Below, one piece after another: positions 22,065-26,790 of a DNA stretch of 26,790 nucleotides; positions within the stretch are counted from its first letter, which is position 1; each line of letters begins with the position of its first letter. A model generated the notes under the pieces. That model did no database searches. It was given only the letters and a program-made list of their open reading frames with translations, and was not told the DNA's origin. Position numbers and translations under genes: made by a program. The stretch comes from JBDZUZ01 sp040255445. Its GTDB lineage: Bacteria > Planctomycetota > Phycisphaerae > Phycisphaerales > UBA1924. Where the stretch lies: NCBI GenBank assembly GCA_040255445.1, contig JBDZUZ010000032.1:1-26790 (forward strand). Direction: 5' to 3'.

Positions 22065-23599
22065 GATGCGGCCTCCGAGCCATCGAGCACCAGCCTCGCC
22101 AGCCGATCGGCGGAGGCCACCTCGATGTCGTCGGGTACTTCCTGGCCGGTCGTGACCATGGCGAGCGTGAGGCCGGTCGCCCGCAACATGTTGGGGACGA
22201 CGCCGAACTGCACCGCCTCATCGAGCTTGGTCAAGATCAGGCCGGTCGGAGAGAGCGCAGCGAAGCGCTGTGCTGTCTTGTGCAGCACCGACTCGGCCGA
22301 GGTGGACGAAAGGACCAGGAAGCGTTCGTGCGGCGCGGCGGCATCGACCGCCGCGGCCAGTTCATCGATGCGGGCCGCATCGTGCTGCGATCGCCCGGCG
22401 GTGTCGACGAGGATCACATCGCAGTCGGCGAGCGACTCAACCGCCGCGGACATGTCGCCCGGCGTCATCGCGACCTTGAGCGGGAGGCCGATGATGTTGG
22501 CGTAGGTGCGGAGCTGCTCGACCGCGGCGATGCGGTAGGTGTCGCTGGTCACCAGGCCGACGCGTCGGCCCTGCCGCAGCTTGTACATCGCGGCGATCTT
22601 GGCGATGGTCGTGGTCTTGCCCACGCCGGTGGGGCCGAGCAGCGCGATCGTGAGCGGCCGGCCATCGGTTTGACGCCCGGCCTTGGGCGATCCGCCGCGG
22701 ACGGGGATCGTCGCGGCGATCTGGCGGAGGACCGTTGCACGGACAATGTCACCGTCTGCAAGCTCATCGCCGGCCAGTTCATCGCGGACCTTGCCGATGA
22801 GGCCCTCGACGAGATCGACCGAGACCTGCGACTCCTGCAGCTTGAGGAAGCAGTCAAAGAGCGGCTCGGGGAGGCCCCCGTGCGTTAGCACGCTGGCGGC
22901 GAGCGGTCCGGCCGATGGCGGCGTCACGGCGAATGCGGTGTGCCGCGTAGCCCGGAGCACCTGACCCACGAGCCCCTTGATGGCGGTGAGTTCGGACCGG
23001 AGGGTGTCCACCGCGGCGGAGTCGACCGGCCGTGGCTCGACACGCGTTGCCAGCGATGCCGGCTTCGATGCGGGCGGCTGCGGGCGGGAGACCACATCGG
23101 CCGGACGCGGCGCGAACTCGGCGATATCGGTCGCGGCCGAAACAGGCCGGGCTGGTTCTGGGCGGACCGGCTGCGGACGGGCGGGCTCGGGCCGAGCCAA
23201 GTCGGAGCGTGGGGGTTCGGAGCGTGGGGGTTCGGAGCGCGCGGGTTCGGCGGCGCGGGGGGGTTCTTCGCGATTGCGGTCGGCGCGGAGCGGCCGGGTC
23301 TGCACAATCGGCGGTTCGGCGAGCTGCTCAACCCGATCGACACGCCGGAAGGTTTCGGTGACGAACTCCGCCGCGGGCGCGGCCGCGGTCTGGCCGTTGC
23401 TGCGAGCCGGACGCGGGCGGGCGGCGGGAGCAGGCTCATTGGATGCTGTGATCTCGACGACCTGCCGGCCGCCCACACCCATCACAGCGCCGACGCGAAA
23501 CGCGCGGGTGTGGAGGATGACGGCGTCCTTGCCCAGGTCCTTCTTGACCTCGGCGAGGGCTTCGGCCATCGAGTTGCCGCGGTATGTCTTGAGGTTCAT
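22061..23599 (-). CDS. flhF: FlhF, SRP-type GTPase for flagellar placement
   Basis: A 512-residue GTPase of the signal-recognition-particle class that places the flagellar export apparatus. The N-terminal B domain begins MNLKTYRGNSMAEALAEVKK. A disordered Pro/Arg/Glu-rich linker (about 55-195) carries short tandem repeats. The NG domain starts at about 240. GTPase motifs are GPTGVGKTT (322-330), DTYRIAAVEQLRTYA (about 353-367), VDTAGRS (398-404) and TKLDEA (about 457-462). The start at 23599 was chosen over the ATG at 23608 because the family begins with M-x-(I/L)-(K/R) and AGGA lies 8 nt upstream. It overlaps flhG downstream. A 157-bp gap with a possible TATATT promoter separates it from flhA. 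Confidence 0.94.
   Translation of the reverse strand: MNLKTYRGNSMAEALAEVKKDLGKDAVILHTRAFRVGAVMGVGGRQVVEITASNEPAPAARPRPARSNGQTAAAPAAEFVTETFRRVDRVEQLAEPPIVQTRPLRADRNREEPPRAAEPARSEPPRSEPPRSDLARPEPARPQPVRPEPARPVSAATDIAEFAPRPADVVSRPQPPASKPASLATRVEPRPVDSAAVDTLRSELTAIKGLVGQVLRATRHTAFAVTPPSAGPLAASVLTHGGLPEPLFDCFLKLQESQVSVDLVEGLIGKVRDELAGDELADGDIVRATVLRQIAATIPVRGGSPKAGRQTDGRPLTIALLGPTGVGKTTTIAKIAAMYKLRQGRRVGLVTSDTYRIAAVEQLRTYANIIGLPLKVAMTPGDMSAAVESLADCDVILVDTAGRSQHDAARIDELAAAVDAAAPHERFLVLSSTSAESVLHKTAQRFAALSPTGLILTKLDEAVQFGVVPNMLRATGLTLAMVTTGQEVPDDIEVASADRLARLVLDGSEAAS
23202..23246 (-). repeat. 15-bp tandem repeat inside flhF
   Basis: Three head-to-tail 15-bp copies at 23202-23216, 23217-23231 and 23232-23246; the first two are identical and the third differs at two bases. 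They encode a five-residue unit with the sense SEPPR in the Pro/Arg linker of FlhF. The length is a multiple of three, so copy-number change keeps the frame. Confidence 0.85.
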
Positions 23600-23671
23600 C
23601 ACGGACATCCTGACTCACAGCGTCGGCGGCACGGGCGACTGGCAAGACCGGACACGATCGGCCAAGCGCGG

Positions 23672-23677
23672 AATATA
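23672..23677 (-). promoter_or_regulatory. Possible -10 element of flhF
   Basis: TATATT on the minus strand, five of six matches to TATAAT, about 73 nt before the flhF ATG in the flhA-flhF gap. No -35 is evident. A 7-bp inverted repeat (GGGGGTG at 23680-23686 with CACCCCC at 23708-23714) lies just upstream and could be an operator or a weak flhA terminator. Confidence 0.35.
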
Positions 23678-23756
23678 TCGGGGGTGGTCCTGGTCTGCCA
23701 TGATTCGCACCCCCACCACCGCTCAGCGCGAAGCACAAACGGGCTTTCCTCCCTAC

Positions 23757-25910
23757 TCATGCCGCCTGGGCCGCGGCCCCCTGCTCCATCGGCGCGACCA
23801 CGAGGCCGACCGATTCCACCTCGATCCCGCCGGTCACCTCGTTGTACCCCAGCACCGCCACGCCGGGCAGGTGCGGATCGACGATCTGCTTGACGACGGC
23901 CCGGACCTGCGGCGATGCGATCACCACCGCGGGCAGCCCGGCGCGGATGAGCGGCTGCACGGCCTGGACGATCTGCTCGGACACCCGCGCTGCGATCCGC
24001 GCCGGCATCGTGACGTTCGTCCCCGCCGGGCCACGGTCGATGTAGCCGTTGATCATGTCTTCGAGCGTCGGATCGAGCGTGACGCAGGAGAGCCGCGGCT
24101 TGGCGCCGTCGCCGGCGACCGCGTACTGCGAGCAGATGGTGCGACGCAGCGCGTTGCGGACGTACTCGGTCAGGACCTCCAGGTCCTTGGTCTTGGCGCC
24201 CCACTCGACAAGCGTCTCGAGGATCGTTTCGAGATCGCGGATGGGCACCCGCTCGCGGAGCAGGTTCTGCAGCACCTTCTGGAGCTCGACGGGCTTGACG
24301 ATCGCGGGGATCGTTTCCTCGACGAGCTTGGGGGCTTTCTGCTTGAGCTGTTCGACCAGGTTGCTGACCTCATCGCGGGTGAGCAGTTCATCGGCGTGCT
24401 TGCGGACGACCTCGGTCAGGTGCGTGGCCAGCACGCTGGCGGGGTCGACGACGGTGTAATTCATCGTCTCGGCGCGGGTCTTGAGCGTGGGCTCGATCCA
24501 CCAGGCATCGATCCCGAATGCCGGCTCGCGGGTGCGCTCGCCGTCGATCGGCCCGGAAGTAATGCCCGAATCCATCGCCATGAGCAGGCCGGGGCGGGTC
24601 TGGCCCTCAGAGACGACGTTGTTGCGGATCTTGATGCGGTAGTCGTTCGCGCCCAGCTGCATGTTGTCGCGGATGCGGACCGGCGGCATGACCAGACCGA
24701 GCTCGACCGCGAGCTGTCGGCGGATCGAGGTGATGCGATCGAGCAGGTCGCCGCCCTGCGTCGTGTCGATCAGCGGGACGAGGCTGTACCCGACCTCGAG
24801 CTCGAGCGTGTCGACCTTGAGGAGGTTCTCGACGGGCGGCGGCTCCGGGGCGGTCTTGGCCTCCGCGGCCTCGGCCTGGCCCGCGGCGGCCCGCTTGCTG
24901 CGGGTGAGCGCCCACGCCACGCCGCCCAGCGCGCCGGCGGTGAGCAGTAGCGGCATCGTCGGGAGCGGCGTCGCCGCGAGAGCGACGAGGAAGCCGGCGG
25001 TGATGAGCAGGCCGCGCGGCTGGCTGATGACCTGACCGGTGAGCTCATCGCCCAGCTGCGCCTTGGTGCCCGAACGAGTCACGATGAGCGCGGAAGCGAT
25101 CGAGATCACGAACGAGGGGATCGTGCTCGTGAGGCCGTCGCCGATCGTGAGCTTGGTGAAGACCTCGGCCGTCGGCCCGGCCTCCCAGCCGCGGTCGATC
25201 ATGCCGACGGCGAACCCGCCGATGACATTGATCGCGGTGATGAGCAGGCCCGCGACCGCGTCGCCGCGAACGAACTTGCTGGCGCCGTCCATGGCGCCGA
25301 AGAAGTCGGCTTCCTGCGAGATCCGCTCGCGGCGGCGGCGGGCTTCCTTGTCGTCGATGATGCCGGCGTTGAGGTCCGAATCGATCGCCATCTGCTTGCC
25401 GGGCATGGCGTCGAGGGTGAAGCGGGCGGCGACTTCGCTGATGCGGGTGGCGCCCTTGGTGATCACGACGAACTGCACGATCGCCATGATCAGGAAGATC
25501 ACGATGCCCACGAAGAGCGAATTGCCGGCGACGAAGTTGCCGAAGGCCATGATGACATGACCGGCGACCGCCGCGGCGGCCTCGGGCGTGTCCGCATCGG
25601 CGGTGAGGATGAGACGGGTCGAGGCGACGTTGAGCACGAGCCGGAAGAGTGTGGTCGCGAGCAGCAGCGAGGGGAAGACGCTGAAGTCCAGCGGGTGGTC
25701 CATGTAGATGGTGGTCATCAGGATGATGACGCCCAGGCTGATGTTGAGCGCGATGAGGATGTCCATCATCATCGGCGGCAGCGGAACGAGCAGGACCGCC
25801 AGCATGAGCACGAAGCTCACGGGGACGATGTAGCCCCGGTGCTTGCTGATCTTCCGCATCCACTCGGGGAGTGCGGGCGGGGGCGCTTTGGCTGCTGCGG
25901 CGGTGGCCAC
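23757..25910 (-). CDS. flhA: Flagellar export gate protein FlhA
   Basis: A 717-residue integral membrane protein forming the nonameric export gate of the flagellar type III secretion system. The N-terminal half (about 25-330) has about eight transmembrane helices, beginning with YIVPVSFVLMLAVLLVPLP. FRLVLNVASTRLIL and GNFVAGNSLFVGIVIFLI are conserved, and the FHIPEP family signature is intact (EVAARFTLDAMPGKQMAID, about 168-186). The C-terminal half (about 360-717) is the cytoplasmic substrate-docking domain, containing NYTVVDPASVLATHL and RNALRRTICSQYA. Size is normal. The start is GTG with GGAG about 9 nt upstream. It follows the flhB-like gene by 23 bp, probably in one operon. Confidence 0.97.
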   Translation of the reverse strand: MATAAAAKAPPPALPEWMRKISKHRGYIVPVSFVLMLAVLLVPLPPMMMDILIALNISLGVIILMTTIYMDHPLDFSVFPSLLLATTLFRLVLNVASTRLILTADADTPEAAAAVAGHVIMAFGNFVAGNSLFVGIVIFLIMAIVQFVVITKGATRISEVAARFTLDAMPGKQMAIDSDLNAGIIDDKEARRRRERISQEADFFGAMDGASKFVRGDAVAGLLITAINVIGGFAVGMIDRGWEAGPTAEVFTKLTIGDGLTSTIPSFVISIASALIVTRSGTKAQLGDELTGQVISQPRGLLITAGFLVALAATPLPTMPLLLTAGALGGVAWALTRSKRAAAGQAEAAEAKTAPEPPPVENLLKVDTLELEVGYSLVPLIDTTQGGDLLDRITSIRRQLAVELGLVMPPVRIRDNMQLGANDYRIKIRNNVVSEGQTRPGLLMAMDSGITSGPIDGERTREPAFGIDAWWIEPTLKTRAETMNYTVVDPASVLATHLTEVVRKHADELLTRDEVSNLVEQLKQKAPKLVEETIPAIVKPVELQKVLQNLLRERVPIRDLETILETLVEWGAKTKDLEVLTEYVRNALRRTICSQYAVAGDGAKPRLSCVTLDPTLEDMINGYIDRGPAGTNVTMPARIAARVSEQIVQAVQPLIRAGLPAVVIASPQVRAVVKQIVDPHLPGVAVLGYNEVTGGIEVESVGLVVAPMEQGAAAQAA

Positions 25911-25933
25911 TGGTCAGGTCTCCGGACGCGGCG

Positions 25934-26431
25934 TCAGGCCGCCTGCGTTTCGAGGCGGTACACGAACGCGAGGATCTCGGCGATGGCCTGGTAGAACTCG
26001 GGCGAGACTTCCTGCCCGACCTCGACCGAGGCGTAGAGGCCGCGGGCGAGCGGGGGACGCTCGACGATCGGGATCGAGTGCGTGCGGCCGACCTCGCGGA
26101 TCCGCATCGCGAGGTAGTCGACACCCTTGGCGACAACCTTGGGGGCCTTCATCGTCGCGGCGTCGTAGCGGATGGCGACCGAGTAGTGCGTGGGGTTGGT
26201 GATGATGACGTCCGCCTTGGGCACGGCGGAGTTGATGCGCTGCAGCGCGATCTCGCGGGCCATCTGGAACCGCTTGGACTTGAGCTTGGGATCGCCTTCC
26301 ATGCTGCGGCGCTCGTCCTTGACCTCGTGCTTGGTCATCTTGAGGTCCTGGCCGTGCTGCCACTTCTGGTAGAAGAAGTCGATCAGTCCGATCGTCAGGA
26401 GGAGGGCGAGGAGGATCGGACGACGGATCAC
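25934..26431 (-). CDS. flhB: Short FlhB-like export switch protein lacking the first transmembrane helices
   Basis: A 165-residue protein corresponding to the last transmembrane helix and the cytoplasmic domain of FlhB, the flagellar export switch. A hydrophobic segment (about 5-20, ILLALLLTIGLIDFF) is followed by the conserved linker (LKMTKHEVKDERRSMEGDP) and the autocleavage site N79-P80-T81-H82 (VIITNPTHYSVAIRYD). The FlhB-C core continues (APKVVAKG, IREVGRTHSIPIVERPPLARGLY, EFYQAIAEILAFVY). A full FlhB has about 350 residues, so the first three helices are missing. The GTG start at 26431 has GGAG 6 nt upstream and lies 25 bp after the stop of another frame. The coding frame stays open to an ATG at 26518, but the added residues (PPGPGAADGPLAPEQ) are not FlhB-like. 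Truncation, gene splitting or an assembly join are all possible. Confidence 0.8.
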   Translation of the reverse strand: MIRRPILLALLLTIGLIDFFYQKWQHGQDLKMTKHEVKDERRSMEGDPKLKSKRFQMAREIALQRINSAVPKADVIITNPTHYSVAIRYDAATMKAPKVVAKGVDYLAMRIREVGRTHSIPIVERPPLARGLYASVEVGQEVSPEFYQAIAEILAFVYRLETQAA

Positions 26432-26456
26432 GGGCTGCTCCGGGGCGAGGGGGCCG

Positions 26457-26790
26457 TCAGCGGCGCCAGGTCCAGGCGGGTCGGCGAAAGCGTTCCGCCT
26501 CCTGCACGCTCGCCGCACGCAGCGTCTCGGTCAACTCCGGCGGGGCGGTCTTCGCATCCCAGGTCAGCTTCCACTGGATCGGGAGACTGCTGTCCTGTGG
26601 CAGATCGTCCAGTGTGTATTCGTGCGTCTTGTAGGCGTAGAGCGTGCGCTGGTAGGCGAGGTCGCGCCGGTAGTGGCCCTGCAGGTACGTGTTGCGGCCG
26701 AAGAGCGTGGTCTGGCCGGCGTCGAGGTTGAGCTTGAGGCTCTGGAACAGATGGCCGGGGTTGGTGGTGGTGAAATGGATCACGCCATCC
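26457..26790 (-). CDS. C-terminal part of an unidentified gene, cut by the window edge
   Basis: An open frame of at least 110 codons entering from the right edge and ending with TGA at 26457-26459. The visible residues are soluble, rich in Thr, Tyr, Leu and Arg (TTNPGHLFQSLKLNLDAG, RNTYLQGHYRRDLAYQ, YAYKTHEYTLDDLPQD) with no transmembrane segment. They are therefore not the missing N-terminal membrane part of FlhB. A GTG at 26783 could be an internal start, but the frame is open beyond it. I recognise no family. It lies 25 bp upstream of the flhB-like gene, the spacing of an operon neighbour. Confidence 0.5.
   Translation of the reverse strand, partial: DGVIHFTTTNPGHLFQSLKLNLDAGQTTLFGRNTYLQGHYRRDLAYQRTLYAYKTHEYTLDDLPQDSSLPIQWKLTWDAKTAPPELTETLRAASVQEAERFRRPAWTWRR

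Noticed and set aside
23655..23662. GCCGATCG on the minus strand before flhF, similar to the -10 of sigma-28 promoters
   Set aside because: No TAAA-like -35 lies at the required spacing, so the half match is not enough.
22977..24950. Plus-strand open frame of 657 codons opposite flhF and flhA
   Set aside because: It crosses two well-identified genes and their gap, and its composition is that of antisense sequence.

Overview
The window is G+C-rich, gene-dense chromosomal DNA. It most likely comes from a planctomycete of the Phycisphaerae type. The evidence is a secreted protein with a PEP-CTERM-like tail (VPAPG, hydrophobic stretch, RRKR), a diderm envelope gene (LptD-like), a retained ftsI/ftsL/rsmH division block and a flagellar export/regulation block. 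The taxonomic call is an inference from gene content, not from a marker gene. No rRNA, tRNA, CRISPR array, insertion sequence or prophage was seen.

Layout. (1) 51-929 (-): PEP-CTERM-like secreted protein with its own promoter. (2) 1035-5593 (-): division and cell-wall cluster read rsmH, LysM membrane protein, ftsL-like, ftsI. (3) 5652-11108 (+): divergent sppA-type lipoprotein protease, a lysine/saccharopine dehydrogenase-like enzyme and a 1063-residue LptD-like outer-membrane protein. (4) 11129-13531 (-): a lipoprotein of unknown function, a nuoC without its usual nuo neighbours, and a gene of unknown function. (5) 13566-17648 (+): a 92-residue protein behind a highly structured leader, a TolB-like beta-propeller lipoprotein, a second lipoprotein and a XerC/D recombinase. 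(6) 17655-19567 (-): a secreted two-domain protein and folK. (7) 19662 to the right edge (-): flagellar block read flhB-like, flhA, flhF, flhG, small membrane protein, FliA/WhiG-type sigma factor, ending in a strong intrinsic terminator.

How the parts fit. Region 2 makes septal peptidoglycan (FtsI transpeptidase, FtsL scaffold, LysM wall binding), with RsmH modifying 16S rRNA as in classical dcw clusters. LptD, the lipoproteins and the TolB-like protein point to outer-membrane assembly. Region 7 combines the flagellar export gate (FlhA, FlhB) with the FlhF/FlhG pair that sets flagellar position and number, and with the late-flagellar sigma factor.

Most notable signals: (a) several genes carry a TANNNT hexamer exactly 6 nt before the start codon and no Shine-Dalgarno, the architecture of leaderless transcripts; (b) the 92-residue gene at 13706 has a leader that can fold into nested hairpins, one with the Shine-Dalgarno in its loop, plus a mutually exclusive long-range pairing, which looks like a candidate cis-regulatory RNA; (c) flhB appears only as its last transmembrane segment plus the cytoplasmic switch domain, with a well-placed start site; (d) three tandem 11-bp repeats abut the -10 of the dehydrogenase gene. 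All assignments come from reading motifs by eye; no database search was run.
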